A DNA stretch of 64,000 nt from an uncultured cyanobacterium (GCA_903823115.1 CAIJRN010000061.1:45851-109850); one strand, 5' to 3'. Positions 1 through 10,832 are shown, counted from the stretch's first letter. The notes: generated by a model from the letters alone, not told the origin. Numbers and translations: made by a program.

Positions 1-114
1 CACCTGCGCGATCTGCTGACCCTGGATCCTGCCGGCGCTGCGGTGCGGGTCGCGGAGCATTGCTGGGGCTGCACCGCCGGCGGCGGCTCCAGTTGCGGCG
101 GTGCTTTGAGTTGA
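1..114 (+). CDS. C-terminal fragment of a cysteine-containing protein (5' end outside window)
   Basis: An open frame enters from the left edge and stops at a TGA ending at 114, giving 37 residues. The tail contains the motif CWGCTAGGGSSCGG, with three cysteines among glycines, which could bind metal or form disulfides. I do not recognise the family from so short a piece. The frame is supported only by its being open and by the high third-position GC typical of neighbouring genes. Confidence 0.45.
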   Translation, partial: HLRDLLTLDPAGAAVRVAEHCWGCTAGGGSSCGGALS

Positions 115-820
115 TCGGGATGCTGATCCAGCCGCTGATCAGTACCGACCAGCATGGCGAATCCAAAATCGGCCGTGATCGTAATCCCAAAAATGAGGCC
201 CAACCCCCTGGGGGGCCGGGCCTTGGGAACTGTTGGAACGGGCTGATCAGACGAGTGGCCCGTCAGGGCCGGGGATGGGTGATGCGGTTGGGTCCGTGGT
301 CCGGCAGCTGCCAGATCGGATCTTGACCGTCATGCGTTCGCCATCGATGAGTCGTCAGCGGGTTTTGAAGGGGAGGATCGGTTGGGGCGGAGTTGCCGAA
401 GGTGGCACCTGGGGCCGAGCATCCATGGAATCGGTTTCCGTCAACCCGGGGGCACCTGGTGCGCCCTGCCATGGGAGAGCTCCGGGGTGGAGGCGGCAGG
501 ACGCGGTGAACGGCGCATCGGATGATTCACTCGGAACCTGGAAACCGCTGATCAGAACAAGACTGTTGGAGCAGGGGCCTGCGGTCGACTCACTCCTGAA
601 ATTCGATTGGGTGGCGTGTCTTCCATCGCTGGACCTCCCGTGTTGATGCCATCACTGTTGCCCCGAACGAGACGGGGCGCCATGGGTATTCATGCCTGTT
701 CTGTCGGCATCGGCTGACAGAAGCGACTCTTGCGCCCCGGACCGTGTCGAGTGAGCCTGTCCCCGTGTCATGCCTCCCCAGGGCTTGTCCCGGTGTTTTC
801 TCCCGATTGTCAGCCGACTC
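115..820. other. Non-coding stretch upstream of phosphoketolase
   Basis: About 700 bases without a convincing gene. Short open frames exist on both strands, but their translations are Arg/Pro/Gly-rich and resemble no family I know, as expected for chance frames in GC-rich DNA. The region probably holds the promoter of the phosphoketolase operon; I could not identify a clear -35/-10 pair. Confidence 0.5.
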
Positions 821-3277
821 ATGGTGTTCTCCTCCGCCGCTGCTGCAGACCCTCCGGCAGGGCAGGCCGTCGATCGGACCTCACAGGCTGTGCTGATCAC
901 AGAGCAGGAGTTGCTGCGTCTGGACGCCTGGTGGCGCGCCGCCAACTACCTGGCGGTGGGCATGATCTATCTGCGCGCCAATCCCCTGTTGCGGGAACCG
1001 CTGCTGGCTGAGCACATCAAGGCGCGTCTGCTCGGCCACTGGGGCTCCAGTCCCGGCCAGGCCTTCATCTGGGCCCACGCCAATCGGCTGATCCGCCGCC
1101 ACGACCTGGAGATGATCTATCTCTCCGGGCCGGGCCACGGCGCCCCCGGGGTGCTCGGTCCCACCTATCTCGATGGCAGTTACAGCGAGGTTTACCCCGA
1201 CAAGTCCCAGGACCTCGAGGGGATGGGCCGCTTCTTCAAGCAGTTTTCCTTTCCGGGCCACATCGGCAGCCACTGCACCCCCGAAACACCCGGTTCGATC
1301 CATGAAGGCGGCGAGCTGGGTTACGTGCTCTCCCATGCCTGCGGCGCCGTGTTCGACAACCCGAACCTGATCGCCCTGGCCTGTGTGGGGGATGGCGAGG
1401 CCGAAACCGGCCCCCTGGCCACCTCCTGGCACATCAATAAATTTTTGAACCCGATCGGTGATGGGGCGGTGCTGCCGGTGCTGCACCTCAACGGCTACAA
1501 GATCGCCAATCCCACCCTGCTGGCCCGCATTCCGCGCGAAGAGCTGGCCAGCCTGATGCGCGGCTACGGCTGGGAGCCCCTGTTCGTCGAGGGCCATGAA
1601 CCGCTGGCGATGCACCAGGCGATGGCCGCCGCCATGGATGGGGCCGTCGGCCGCATCCGCGCCATCCAGGCCGAATGCCGCAGCAGTGGCGTGGCCCGCA
1701 GGCCCGCCTGGCCGATGATCGTGCTGCGCTCCCCCAAGGGCTGGACCGGTCCGGCGGAGCTCCACGGCCACAAGCTTGAGGGCTCCTGGCGTTCCCACCA
1801 GGTGCCCCTGCCGGCTCCCGCCAGCAATCCCGAGCAGCTGCAGATGTTGGAGCAGTGGTTGCGCAGCTACCGACCTGAGGAGCTGTTCGATCACAACGGC
1901 ACCCTGGTGGAAGAGCTGCAGGCCCTGGCACCCCACGGCAACCACCGCATGGGCTCCAATCCCCATGCCAATGGCGGCCTGCTGCGCCGCAAGCTGAAAT
2001 TACCGCCGGTGGAGTCCTATGCCGTGACTCTGGAGCGGCCGGGCTCGGTGGAGGCGGAGAACACGGCGCCCTTGGGGGCCCTGCTGCGGGATGCAATTGA
2101 GCGCAATCCCCATTCATTGCGTGTCTTTGGCCCTGATGAAACAGCCTCCAACCGCCTGCAGGCGATCTACGAGCGCAGCCGCAAGGTGTGGATGGAGGAG
2201 CTGTTACCGGAGGACGCCGATGGCGGTGAGTTATGCCGCGAAGGACGGGTGGTGGAGATGCTGTCGGAGCACACCCTGGTGGGGATGATGGAGGGTTATC
2301 TGCTCACCGGTCGTTATGGCTTCTTCCATACCTATGAGGCCTTCGCCCATGTGATCGCCTCGATGTTCAACCAGCACGCCAAATGGCTGGAAAGCTGCCT
2401 GCATCACGCCCCCTGGCGTGCCTCGATCGGCGCCTGGAACTGCCTGATCTCCTCCACCGTCTGGCGCCAGGATCACAACGGTTTCACCCACCAGGATCCG
2501 GGCTTCATTGACCTGGCCGGCAACAAGAGTGGCGAGGTGGTGCGGGTCTATCTTCCCGCCGATGCCAACGCACTGCTGGCGGTGGCGGAGGAGGCTCTGG
2601 TGGAAACCAACGTCTGCAACATCATTGTTTCCGACAAGCAGAAGCATCTTCAGTACCTGAGCCTGGAGCAGGCCCGTCAGCATGTGGCCAAGGGCATCGG
2701 CCTCTGGAGCTGGGCCAGCAACGATCACCACGGCCGCGAACCGGATGAGCCCGATGTGGTGATGGCCTGCGCCGGCGATATCCCCACCAAGGAAACCCTG
2801 GCCGCCGTGGAGATCCTGCGCCGGGAAATCCCCAGCCTGCGCATCCGCGTGCTCAACGTCGTGAAGCTGTTCGCCCTCACCGAGCCCAATGAACATCCCC
2901 ATGGCCTGAGCGATCGCGATTTCGACACCCTGTTCACCATCAATCGGCCGGTGATCTTCAATTTCCACGGCTATCCCTGGCTGATTCACCGCCTCACTTA
3001 TCGCCGCACCAACCATGCCAATCTGCACGTGCGGGGCTATAAGGAAAAGGGCAACATCAACACGCCGCTGGAGCTGGCGATGAACAATCAGATTGATCGT
3101 TTCAATCTGGTCGTCGATGTGATTGATCGTGTGCCGGGCCTGGGCTCAAGGGCCGCCCATGTCAAGGAGCGGATGAAGGAAGCAATTCTGTATCACCGCG
3201 CCTATGCCCATGCCCATGGCACCGATGCACCCGAGGTCACGGAGTGGCGTTGGACCTTGCCTGACGGCGAATCGTGA
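821..3277 (+). CDS. xfp: Xylulose-5-phosphate/fructose-6-phosphate phosphoketolase
   Basis: Thiamine-diphosphate enzyme that splits xylulose 5-phosphate or fructose 6-phosphate with phosphate to acetyl phosphate plus glyceraldehyde 3-phosphate or erythrose 4-phosphate. The protein is about 818 residues, the usual family length. Visible hallmarks are [17 protein letters not shown], the ThDP/Mg motif GDGEAETGP and [13 protein letters not shown] in the C-terminal half. An in-frame ATG exists at 770, but the phosphoketolase-like sequence begins well downstream, so I prefer the ATG at 821. The stop overlaps the acetate kinase start by four bases, so acetyl phosphate is likely passed directly to the next enzyme. 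In cyanobacteria this route links the Calvin cycle and pentose phosphates to acetate. Confidence 0.95.
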   Translation: MVFSSAAAADPPAGQAVDRTSQAVLITEQELLRLDAWWRAANYLAVGMIYLRANPLLREPLLAEHIKARLLGHWGSSPGQAFIWAHANRLIRRHDLEMIYLSGPGHGAPGVLGPTYLDGSYSEVYPDKSQDLEGMGRFFKQFSFPGHIGSHCTPETPGSIHEGGELGYVLSHACGAVFDNPNLIALACVGDGEAETGPLATSWHINKFLNPIGDGAVLPVLHLNGYKIANPTLLARIPREELASLMRGYGWEPLFVEGHEPLAMHQAMAAAMDGAVGRIRAIQAECRSSGVARRPAWPMIVLRSPKGWTGPAELHGHKLEGSWRSHQVPLPAPASNPEQLQMLEQWLRSYRPEELFDHNGTLVEELQALAPHGNHRMGSNPHANGGLLRRKLKLPPVESYAVTLERPGSVEAENTAPLGALLRDAIERNPHSLRVFGPDETASNRLQAIYERSRKVWMEELLPEDADGGELCREGRVVEMLSEHTLVGMMEGYLLTGRYGFFHTYEAFAHVIASMFNQHAKWLESCLHHAPWRASIGAWNCLISSTVWRQDHNGFTHQDPGFIDLAGNKSGEVVRVYLPADANALLAVAEEALVETNVCNIIVSDKQKHLQYLSLEQARQHVAKGIGLWSWASNDHHGREPDEPDVVMACAGDIPTKETLAAVEILRREIPSLRIRVLNVVKLFALTEPNEHPHGLSDRDFDTLFTINRPVIFNFHGYPWLIHRLTYRRTNHANLHVRGYKEKGNINTPLELAMNNQIDRFNLVVDVIDRVPGLGSRAAHVKERMKEAILYHRAYAHAHGTDAPEVTEWRWTLPDGES

Positions 3278-4371
3278 GTGAGCAGCCGCTGCTGGTGCTC
3301 AATGCCGGCAGCTCCAGTCTCAAACTTTCGCTCCTGAACGTCGCCGGTGAGGTCCTGGTTCGAGAACAGCGCAACTGGTCGCCGTTGGCCAGCCAGGACG
3401 GCGATCTTGAGCGGCTGCTGGAGACCTGGTTGCCCCAGACCCTGGCCCCCTGGCTGGGGCCTGGGGGCCAGGGTCTGCTGTTGGTTGGTCATCGGGTCGT
3501 GCATGGCGGCCTGCGCTTCAGCGAGGCCACGCCCCTCAATGCCGAGGTGCTGAAGGCCATTGAGACGTTGGTACCCCTGGCCCCCCTGCACAACGCCGTG
3601 GCGCTGCGGCTGATGCGCTGGTTGGGGACCTGGCAGCCCCAGCTGCCCCAGTGGGCCTGTTTCGACACGGCCTTCCACGCCAGCCTGGGCGCCGAAGAGT
3701 TCACCTACGCAATCCCGGCGAGCTGGCGGCGCCAGGGCCTGCGCCGCTTCGGTTTCCATGGCCTCAACCATCAGCACGTCAGCGAGGTGGTGCAGCGCCG
3801 CTGGCGTGCAGGCGGCCGGCTGGGCTCACCGCGCCTGATCAGTGCCCATCTTGGCGCCGGCTGTTCCCTGTGCGCCATTGCAGCGGGTCGCAGCGTCGCC
3901 ACCACCATGGGCTTCACGCCGATGGAGGGGCTGGTGATGGCCAGCCGCAGCGGTTCGATCGATCCAGGCCTGCTGCTGCATCAGCTGCGCCAGGGACTGA
4001 GCCTGGCCGATCTCGATCAGGCCCTCAATCATGAGGGGGGCCTGCTGGGCCTGTCGGAGCGCACGGCCGACATGCGCGAGCTGCGGCGGCTGAGCGCAGG
4101 CGGCGCTGATGGTTGCGTCGATCCTGGCGCCCAGCTGGCGATCGCCGTGTTTCGCCATCGGTTGCTCCAGGGGATCGGCGCCATGGCCGCCAGCCTGCAG
4201 GGGGTGGATGTGATCGCCCTGACTGGGGGCATCGGTGAACATGACGGCGAGCTGCACACCGAACTGGTGGCCGCCCTGTCCTGGTTGCATCCCTTTGAGT
4301 TGCTGACCGTCAGCGCCGATGAGGAGGGGATGGTGGCTCGCAGCTGTCTGGCGGCCATGGCCAGGGGCTGA
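3274..4371 (+). CDS. ackA: Acetate kinase
   Basis: Converts acetyl phosphate and ADP to acetate and ATP in the cytoplasm. ASKHA-fold hallmarks are NAGSSSLK at the N-terminus, [27 protein letters not shown], the [10 protein letters not shown] loop and LTGGIGEH near the C-terminus. At 365 residues it is somewhat shorter than the usual 390-400. It starts with GTG inside the phosphoketolase stop region (GTGA overlap), implying translational coupling. No phosphotransacetylase gene lies nearby, so the pair looks like a phosphoketolase-to-acetate ATP-yielding bypass. A small hairpin (CAGGGG/CCCCTG, 4362-4377) spans the stop before the convergent neighbour and may act as a weak terminator. Confidence 0.95.
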   Translation: MSEQPLLVLNAGSSSLKLSLLNVAGEVLVREQRNWSPLASQDGDLERLLETWLPQTLAPWLGPGGQGLLLVGHRVVHGGLRFSEATPLNAEVLKAIETLVPLAPLHNAVALRLMRWLGTWQPQLPQWACFDTAFHASLGAEEFTYAIPASWRRQGLRRFGFHGLNHQHVSEVVQRRWRAGGRLGSPRLISAHLGAGCSLCAIAAGRSVATTMGFTPMEGLVMASRSGSIDPGLLLHQLRQGLSLADLDQALNHEGGLLGLSERTADMRELRRLSAGGADGCVDPGAQLAIAVFRHRLLQGIGAMAASLQGVDVIALTGGIGEHDGELHTELVAALSWLHPFELLTVSADEEGMVARSCLAAMARG

Positions 4372-4382
4372 CCCCTGCGACG

Positions 4383-6878
4383 TCAGGATCCAGCCGGTAT
4401 GGGGACGCTCAGGCCATCAATCCCGCTTTGGAGGTAGCAGGAGCGAATCTCGGCGGCGCTGACGCCCGGGCTGAACAAAAAACCCTGGAAATGACGGATG
4501 CCATACCGATGCAGCAGCTCGAAGCTCTGGCTGTTGCTGACGCCTTCAGCGACCAACTCAAAACCCATCGAGGGGGCCATCTGACTGATCAGCGTCACGA
4601 TCTGTCTGGCGTGGCTATCCCGGCTCATCGCTTCAACAAAGGAGCGATCAATCTTGACTTCATCGGGTTGCAAACTGTTGAGCAGATTGAGCGAGGAATA
4701 GCCTGTGCCAAAGTCGTCCAAAGACAAGCGCACGCCTTGCTGCCTAAGGCTTTCGATGTTGCGATTCACAGTCGGACTTGCTTCAATTATTGCCTGTTCT
4801 GTCAGCTCGATTGTGAGAGATGTCGCTAGTACTCCGGCTTTTTGCAGTTGTATCTGCACCCGCTTGGCAAGATTAGGATCCTGCAACTTAGATGGGCTGA
4901 TATTGACTGAAAGCCGGATATTGCTGTTCAGGTTTTCGATAATGCTGACATACCCCTCCAGCGCAAGGCTCAGTAGCTCCTCGCCGAGCAGGTTGATTTG
5001 GCGGTAGCGTTCGGCCACGCCGACGAACATTTCAGGATTGATCCAGCCCAGTTGTGGATGATGCCAGCGGGCCAGGGCTTCAACGGCGTAGAGCTGGAAA
5101 TTTTCGTCAACGATAGGCTGAAAAACCACAGATAAGCTGTGATTGCGGATCGCCTGGAGCAGGTCGTTGTAGAGCTCGTAATCAGTCGAGCCGGTCGATG
5201 GATCCGACAGAGAAAAGATAGAAATACGATTGTATTTGTTTCGTTTCGCCTCGGTCATTGCTTGGTCACATTGGCGCAGGGCTAAGTTTTTATTGAGCTT
5301 GTTGGGATCCAGAACACTGATGCCGATGCTCAAGCTGATTTCGATCCAGATATCCTCAACCTGGCTGGGTTGCTCAAATTGCCGGGCGATTTGATGGGCA
5401 AGTTGTTGCAAGCTCTGATTAATGCTTGCTGGTTCTAGATGTTGCCAGGTTTCGAGGTTGATGAGAATCGCAAACTCATCGCCACCATAGCGAGCCAGGA
5501 AATCATGTTGACCTATTTGCTCTCGCAAGTTCCGCGCCACCATGGCCAGGCTGGCATCACCAATCTCATGGCCATAAGTATCGTTGATGTCCTTGAATTT
5601 ATCGATATCCACGAACAGAATTGCCAGACTTGTTCCCGCCAGTTGATGACGACTGGCTTCCAGTTCCAGTTGTTCCCCAAAATAGCGGCGATTGGGGAGC
5701 TGGGTGAGGCCATCGATCAGGGCCAGGCTCCTGGCACCATTGAGAAAACGCTGAAAACGCCGCGCCAGTTCCTCCAGACGGCTTTCCATGGCCTCAGGAT
5801 TCACCACAGCGTTCTCCAGGCGCTGCCGCTCCCCCAGCAGTTTGGCCAGCACCTCATCCTCTGGTTGCAGCGTGGTCGCACGCAAGCCGACGCGATCGAG
5901 GAGTCGGTCGAGTTGTTGGCAAAACTGGCGCACCCGCCCGATGCTGCGGCGTTCGCCGCGCAGCTGCAGCAGGGTGTGGCGGCGGCGCTCCAACATGACG
6001 GCCGCCCTGACCAGCAGGACCGGCAACAACAGGGCCAGAAGCAGCATCAGGTCCCCCAGCAGACCGCGCCCCAATCCAGGCAACGAAGACTCCCGTCGCA
6101 GGACCAGGATCTGGCCCGCCGGCCCGCGCAGCGGGCGTGGTCCAGGGATCACCTCTGCGGCCGCTGACGCCGATGAGCCGATACTGGATAGCTTGGCCGT
6201 GTCGGGCCTCAGCTGGAAATCGGGGATCAGGGAAGCCAGAGCGGCCTTGAGATGGGGCCCGTAGTCAGAGTGCAGCAACGGCTCGAAAATCACCAGGGCC
6301 CCATTGGCCGGTGCCGTGCTGTCGTCGTTGCTGATCTGGGTGAGAACACCGAGGTGATACCGACCCTCCTGATCGCGGCAGCCGAGCCAGATGGAATCGC
6401 TCAGATGGTGCAGGCCGGCCAGGTTGTCGCTCGCACAGGTCACCAACGCCTGGTCGGGCTTGCTGTTGAGCTGGTGGCGACTGTCGCGACTGCGGTTGCT
6501 GAACAGGGTTTTCCCCTGCCGGTCAAAGACGGCGATCACCGCACCGCCATCAAACACGGTGCTGCTGGCCACCTCCTTGCTCAGAAAGCCGGGGTTCTGG
6601 CCTGCCACGTAGCGGTAGATGTTGTCCCAGCGACTCCAGTCGTTGGCGAACCGCTCGGTGCCGCTCAGGGCCGCGAACACCGTTTCCAGCTTCTCCAGGC
6701 GGGCGGTGCGCTGGCTTGCTTGGATTTCAAGGTTGCGGCGCCGCAGTTCCAGTGTCCCGAGGGGCAACAGCAGCAGCAGGGCCAGCCCAGCAACAGCCAG
6801 GCTCCTGGCCTCGCGTGGCATCAGCTGCCCCTCCTGCTTGAGCCAGGAACGAATGACCTTGAAAGGACGTGCCATCAA
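4383..6878 (-). CDS. Membrane-bound CHASE4-GGDEF-EAL c-di-GMP signalling protein
   Basis: 831 residues. A cytoplasmic head precedes TM1 (about 28-44). A CHASE4-like periplasmic sensor follows (about 50-220; contains NDWSRWDNIYRYV and VIAVFDRQGKTLFSNRS). TM2 is at about 280-298, then a coiled linker, a GGDEF domain and an EAL domain. The cyclase site is intact (ARYGGDEFAIL, after VDIDKFKDINDTYGH). The EAL domain keeps VEALARWHHP, DDFGTGYSSL and KIDRSFV, so both synthesis and hydrolysis of c-di-GMP are possible. It is convergent with ackA and not obviously in an operon. The ligand of the CHASE4 domain cannot be told from sequence. Confidence 0.93.
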   Translation of the reverse strand: MMARPFKVIRSWLKQEGQLMPREARSLAVAGLALLLLLPLGTLELRRRNLEIQASQRTARLEKLETVFAALSGTERFANDWSRWDNIYRYVAGQNPGFLSKEVASSTVFDGGAVIAVFDRQGKTLFSNRSRDSRHQLNSKPDQALVTCASDNLAGLHHLSDSIWLGCRDQEGRYHLGVLTQISNDDSTAPANGALVIFEPLLHSDYGPHLKAALASLIPDFQLRPDTAKLSSIGSSASAAAEVIPGPRPLRGPAGQILVLRRESSLPGLGRGLLGDLMLLLALLLPVLLVRAAVMLERRRHTLLQLRGERRSIGRVRQFCQQLDRLLDRVGLRATTLQPEDEVLAKLLGERQRLENAVVNPEAMESRLEELARRFQRFLNGARSLALIDGLTQLPNRRYFGEQLELEASRHQLAGTSLAILFVDIDKFKDINDTYGHEIGDASLAMVARNLREQIGQHDFLARYGGDEFAILINLETWQHLEPASINQSLQQLAHQIARQFEQPSQVEDIWIEISLSIGISVLDPNKLNKNLALRQCDQAMTEAKRNKYNRISIFSLSDPSTGSTDYELYNDLLQAIRNHSLSVVFQPIVDENFQLYAVEALARWHHPQLGWINPEMFVGVAERYRQINLLGEELLSLALEGYVSIIENLNSNIRLSVNISPSKLQDPNLAKRVQIQLQKAGVLATSLTIELTEQAIIEASPTVNRNIESLRQQGVRLSLDDFGTGYSSLNLLNSLQPDEVKIDRSFVEAMSRDSHARQIVTLISQMAPSMGFELVAEGVSNSQSFELLHRYGIRHFQGFLFSPGVSAAEIRSCYLQSGIDGLSVPIPAGS

Positions 6879-6992
6879 TCAGATCTTCTGGCCTCGCCGG
6901 GTTGAACTTCAGCAATCTTTCACAAGATAGTAACTTTTCACCTGTTCCGACGCCGCTGCCCGGATGCCGGCTTCGGGATGCCAGCGATCCGA

Positions 6993-8243
6993 TCAGGCCG
7001 AACGCTTGGGGGCCAGAGCGTCGTAGGCCTGGGCAAAGGTTGTGCCCAGGGCCTGCCGCAGCACCTGATCCTGGCGAAAGGCTTCCAGTGCTTCTTCGCG
7101 GCTGCCCGGCAGGGCTTGGACTGTGCCGGGCTCCGGTGGATCGGTGTAGGTGTTGGCATCGCTGCGGCGGCCTGGATCCAGATCCCGCTCAATCCCATCG
7201 AGACCGGCCGCCAGGACGGCCGCCTGCAGCAGATAGGGATTGGCGGCACCATCGGCGAGCCGCAGTTCCAGCCGTTGGTCGTCGGGGATGCGCACCATGT
7301 GGGTGCGGTTGTTGCCGCCGTAGCTGATCCAGGACGGGGACCAGGTGGCGCCGGAGCTGGTGTCGGCGCGGGCCAGGCGCCGGTAGCTGGCGGGCAGCGG
7401 GTTGGTGATGGCACAGAGGGCCGGGGCATGGGCCAGCAGCCCCGCCAGAAATTGATAGGCCAGCGTCGAAAGACCCTTCTCGCCTGCTGGGTCAGGGAAG
7501 AGGTTGCGGCCCTTGTCATCCCACAGCGACACATGCAGATGGGCACCGTTACCGGTCAGCGAGGCGATCGGCTTGGGATCGAAGCTCACCATGCAGCCAT
7601 GTTTTTCGGCCAGGGTGGCGGCCATCACCTTGAAAAAGGCGTGCCGATCGGCGGTGGTGAGGGCCTCGGCGTAGGTCCAGTTCAGTTCGAACTGGCCATT
7701 GGCGTCCTCATGGTCGGCCTGATACGGGCCCCAGCCCAGCTCCTCCATCGCAGCGATCAGCTCATGGATCAGCGGATAGCGGCGCATCAGGGACAGCTGG
7801 TCGTAGCAGGGTTTGGTCTGTTGATCCAACCGATCGGCGACGCCACCTTCAAGGGGATCGAGCAGGAAGAACTCCGCCTCGACACCACTGCGGAATTCAA
7901 AACCGAGGGCGGCGGCTCGCTCCAGTTGCCGCTGCAGCACCCGCCGTGGTGCCTGCTCCAGCGGCAACCCCTCCACCGACAGATCGGTGGCGACCCAGGC
8001 CACCTCCCGCTGCCAGGGCAGCACCATCAGGCTGGCCGGATCGGGATGGGCCAGCACGTCTGGATCGGCCGGCGTCATCACCAGCCAGGCGGCAAAGCCG
8101 GCGAAGCCCGCCCCGTTGGCGGCCAGGTCGTCCACGGCAGAGGCGGGCACGAGCTTGGCTCGCTGCACCCCGAACAGATCGGCGAAGGAGAAAAGGAAAT
8201 GGCGAATGCCGCGATCGGCGGCGAAGGTGGCCAGGTCGGTCAT
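6993..8243 (-). CDS. Glutamine synthetase family protein, type III/GlnT-like
   Basis: 416 residues with the glutamine synthetase catalytic fold. The metal and substrate motifs are VEAEFFLLDP, NGQFELNW, GNGAHLHVSLW, NRTHMVRIP and LELRLADGAANPYL. The N-terminal part FLFSFADLFGVQRAKLVP fits the GlnT group of gamma-glutamyl-amine ligases rather than the longer GlnA of cyanobacteria. It may ligate ammonia or a small amine to glutamate; the true substrate is not readable from sequence. The gene lies on the same strand and 306 bases downstream of a MetX-like hydrolase gene, so co-transcription is possible. Confidence 0.88.
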   Translation of the reverse strand: MTDLATFAADRGIRHFLFSFADLFGVQRAKLVPASAVDDLAANGAGFAGFAAWLVMTPADPDVLAHPDPASLMVLPWQREVAWVATDLSVEGLPLEQAPRRVLQRQLERAAALGFEFRSGVEAEFFLLDPLEGGVADRLDQQTKPCYDQLSLMRRYPLIHELIAAMEELGWGPYQADHEDANGQFELNWTYAEALTTADRHAFFKVMAATLAEKHGCMVSFDPKPIASLTGNGAHLHVSLWDDKGRNLFPDPAGEKGLSTLAYQFLAGLLAHAPALCAITNPLPASYRRLARADTSSGATWSPSWISYGGNNRTHMVRIPDDQRLELRLADGAANPYLLQAAVLAAGLDGIERDLDPGRRSDANTYTDPPEPGTVQALPGSREEALEAFRQDQVLRQALGTTFAQAYDALAPKRSA

Positions 8244-8549
8244 CGGAACGGACGGTGCTTGCGGGGGGATGGCGGAGCTGGTGGGCGATCCAGTCGCAAG
8301 CCGGGGGCGGGCTGGCGGCAGGGCAACCGAGGGGAGCGATGGTGCGCTGGAACCGGCAGTTGACTCGTCCAGCGGCTGGGGCCGCCGCTGGCTCTGGAAG
8401 AAGGGGAGTCAGCCGCGGGGACAGCGACGCGATGGGGTCCGGGTCTGTGTCGTGGCGTCAGTTTGTCTAGGGCGATCCGGCGCTGCTTCCGGTTCAGGGT
8501 GGGCCGAATCCAGATCTGCTGGTTCCGCCCTGGCCCTGCACTCGGCCCG
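8244..8549. other. Non-coding gap
   Basis: About 306 bases between two minus-strand genes. Frames crossing it continue from shadows of the neighbouring genes and make low-complexity Arg/Gly-rich products. I see no hairpin with a T-run and no RNA gene here. Confidence 0.4.
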
Positions 8550-9563
8550 TCAGCGCCGGCAGAGCGCTTCCACCACGGCGCGCAACTGGGCCTGCTCGGC
8601 GTGGCTGTCGCGAGGATTGCCGGCCCGGTGGCCCAGGTCGGATTCGAGCACCTGCAAGCTGGCGTTGGGAATCAGGGCCGCTTCAGCGGCGCAGTCGGCG
8701 GGGGGAAAGTAGAGATCATGGCGACCGGCCACCACGGCACAGTGGGCCCGGATCCGGCCCAGGGCGGCGGCGAGGTCGGCCTGGGGATCGCCGCTGGCGA
8801 TGCCGGCAGCGACGGCCACATCACAGCCCAACCAGACATCGAGCATGGCGATCAGATCGCGGGCATCGTGGCGGCGATAGGCGGGCAACCAGGCCTGGTC
8901 CACGTAGCTCTCAACATCGGCGTAGCCCAGATCCAGATGGCCGCCGCGGCGGTAAAAAGACTGGCTGGCAGCCCAGCTGGCATAGATCAGGGCGAAGCTG
9001 CGCAGCCCTTGCTCCGGCACACCAGCAAAACCATCGCCGTTCCAGGCCGGATCAGCCGTGAGAGCCTGGCGCAGGCTCCGCAGAAACAGGCGGTTGTGGG
9101 GGGTGGTGCGGGCCGTGCCGCAGATGCAGCAAAGGCGTTGGCTGCGCTCGGGTTCGAGCACGCCCCAGTGGTAGGCCTGCTGGGCCCCCATCGACCAGCC
9201 GTAGATCAGGGCGGGACTTTCAACCCCGAACCGTTCCTCCAGCAGGCGGCGTTGGGCATGGACGTTATCGGCGTGGCGGATGGGCCAGCCCCCATCGCCC
9301 AGGGCTGGGCCGCCGTTGCTCGGACTGGTGGAGCGGCCATTGCCGAATTGACTGACCAGCACGATGCACCAGCGCCCGGGGTCCAGGATCGGACCCACCA
9401 CCCAGTCGATGTCCTCGGGCCAGGCGCCATAGGAGCTGGGATAGAGCACCAGGTTGGAGCGGTCCTGGCGGAGTTCGCCGTAGACGCGATAGGCGACCTG
9501 GGCCCCTCGCAGGGTCTCGCCGCTCTGCAGGTGTAGATCGCCGAGCTCGAAGGTTTGATCCAT
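8550..9563 (-). CDS. Alpha/beta hydrolase of the homoserine O-acetyltransferase (MetX)-like family
   Basis: 337 residues. The N-terminal FELGDLHLQSGETL and AQVAYRVYGEL match the MetX-like beginning. The nucleophile elbow is IYGWSMGAQQAYHW (Ser in GWSMG), and a late Asp/His pair is likely (GRHDLYFP; SDLGHRAGNP). MetX proper transfers acetyl groups to homoserine, but many family members are plain hydrolases, and the non-canonical elbow (GWSMG rather than GGSMGG) argues for caution. It may be co-transcribed with the GlnT-like gene downstream. Confidence 0.8.
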   Translation of the reverse strand: MDQTFELGDLHLQSGETLRGAQVAYRVYGELRQDRSNLVLYPSSYGAWPEDIDWVVGPILDPGRWCIVLVSQFGNGRSTSPSNGGPALGDGGWPIRHADNVHAQRRLLEERFGVESPALIYGWSMGAQQAYHWGVLEPERSQRLCCICGTARTTPHNRLFLRSLRQALTADPAWNGDGFAGVPEQGLRSFALIYASWAASQSFYRRGGHLDLGYADVESYVDQAWLPAYRRHDARDLIAMLDVWLGCDVAVAAGIASGDPQADLAAALGRIRAHCAVVAGRHDLYFPPADCAAEAALIPNASLQVLESDLGHRAGNPRDSHAEQAQLRAVVEALCRR

Positions 9564-9591
9564 TGACTCGGAGTGCCTGGCCCTGATCGTG

Positions 9592-10635
9592 TTAACTCTG
9601 AACTGAAGCGGGGGCCGCAGCGGCTTCAGGCGTCAGGCATGGCATGGCGAGGACGCTGAGATCCGCCAGGAAGCTTTTGTGAACGGAGAGATACCCCTGA
9701 TCGCAATGCTCGAGACGGGGTTCAATCAGCGCGTGGGCCCTGGCCAGGGCATGGAAGGGCAGGGAGGGATAAAGATGATGTTCACTGTGGAACGGCATCT
9801 GCCACATCAACCAGCGCAGCGGAGCAAGGGTGAGGGTGGTGCGGGTGTTGCGCAGGCCATCCGGCACGAAGGGGCAACCTCCATGCTCGGCCATCATCAC
9901 GAAGCGCAACAGCGGCTGGGCCAGGGCCAGGGGCAACAGCCAGAACCAGAACAGCAGACCATTGGCGGCAGGAATGGAGGCCAGCAGCACAATGCCATAG
10001 ACAGCCATCTGCAACCGGATCGAGCGACGGACGGCTGGAATCGCATCAAGTGGAATATAAGGACGCCCAGCAAAATCGCCCTGCATGCCAGCCCAATGGT
10101 TGCGGACTTTACCGATCCACCAGGGGATTCCGCTCAGCTCCAGCAGATAGCTGGCCAGCGTTGCGGGAGGGCTGTCCTCGAGTTCGGGATCGAGCCCCGG
10201 CAGATGGGTGTAGCGATGGTGCCACTGGTGGTAGCGGCGATAGAAATCGGCGTTGTAAAAGCTCAACACCCCCGCCCACCAGGCCACGGTGTCGTTGAGC
10301 TGGCGGCTGGCAAAAGCTGTGCGATGGCCGCACTCGTGCATCGCGCAGAAGCCGAAGGCCAGACCCAGCCCCAGCAACAACAGCCCCAGCAGGCGCAGGG
10401 GCCAGGCGATCGCCAGACCGGCGGGCTCGTAGCCGACCAGCGGCAGGCCCCAGAGCAGGCCACCGCTCAGCAACACAGCCCCGTGGAGAGCCAATTGGCT
10501 CAGGCCGGGGCCATCGCGCCGCTCATTGAGCTGGGTGAGCTGAGCGGCGCCCAGCAAATCCGCCACATTGGAACCTCCATCGGCCTTGAAGGCCCTGGAG
10601 CGAAGGGAAGCCGCCGCCAATTTGCCACCAATCAA
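9592..10635 (-). CDS. Membrane fatty acid desaturase / carotenoid hydroxylase family protein
   Basis: 347 residues with several hydrophobic segments and three histidine boxes of membrane di-iron oxygenases: HECGH (about 120), HQWHHRYTH (about 161) and HSEHHLYPSLPFHA (about 280). The third box ends in the HHLYP signature of desaturases and related ketolases/hydroxylases. It would act in the thylakoid or plasma membrane on an acyl chain or carotenoid, with ferredoxin as likely electron donor. I cannot assign regiospecificity. The first 30 residues are weakly conserved-looking, so the true start may be further in. Confidence 0.85.
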   Translation of the reverse strand: MIGGKLAAASLRSRAFKADGGSNVADLLGAAQLTQLNERRDGPGLSQLALHGAVLLSGGLLWGLPLVGYEPAGLAIAWPLRLLGLLLLGLGLAFGFCAMHECGHRTAFASRQLNDTVAWWAGVLSFYNADFYRRYHQWHHRYTHLPGLDPELEDSPPATLASYLLELSGIPWWIGKVRNHWAGMQGDFAGRPYIPLDAIPAVRRSIRLQMAVYGIVLLASIPAANGLLFWFWLLPLALAQPLLRFVMMAEHGGCPFVPDGLRNTRTTLTLAPLRWLMWQMPFHSEHHLYPSLPFHALARAHALIEPRLEHCDQGYLSVHKSFLADLSVLAMPCLTPEAAAAPASVQS

Positions 10636-10832
10636 ATGCTTTCATTTTGGCGGCTGACGGGGCAGTCCCCTGTCCAGATTGAACAATCGCCGTTGAGCCA
10701 TGGAGTGGCTCCGTGAACTCGATGGCGCAACTGGCTCTGCGGCTTGTCGTTGCTGCCATGGCGCCAACGGTCACAACCGGCTCCTGCACTGGCTGCTGCG
10801 CCGCTGATGGGACTTGCCCTGATCCTGTCAGC

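Noticed and set aside
233..646. 137-residue open frame on the plus strand before the phosphoketolase gene
   Set aside because: Low-complexity Gly/Arg/Pro composition and no ordered segments; typical chance frame of GC-rich DNA.
9181..9230. tRNA-like ggttcgag sequence
   Set aside because: It lies inside the coding sequence of the MetX-like hydrolase and has no cloverleaf arms around it.
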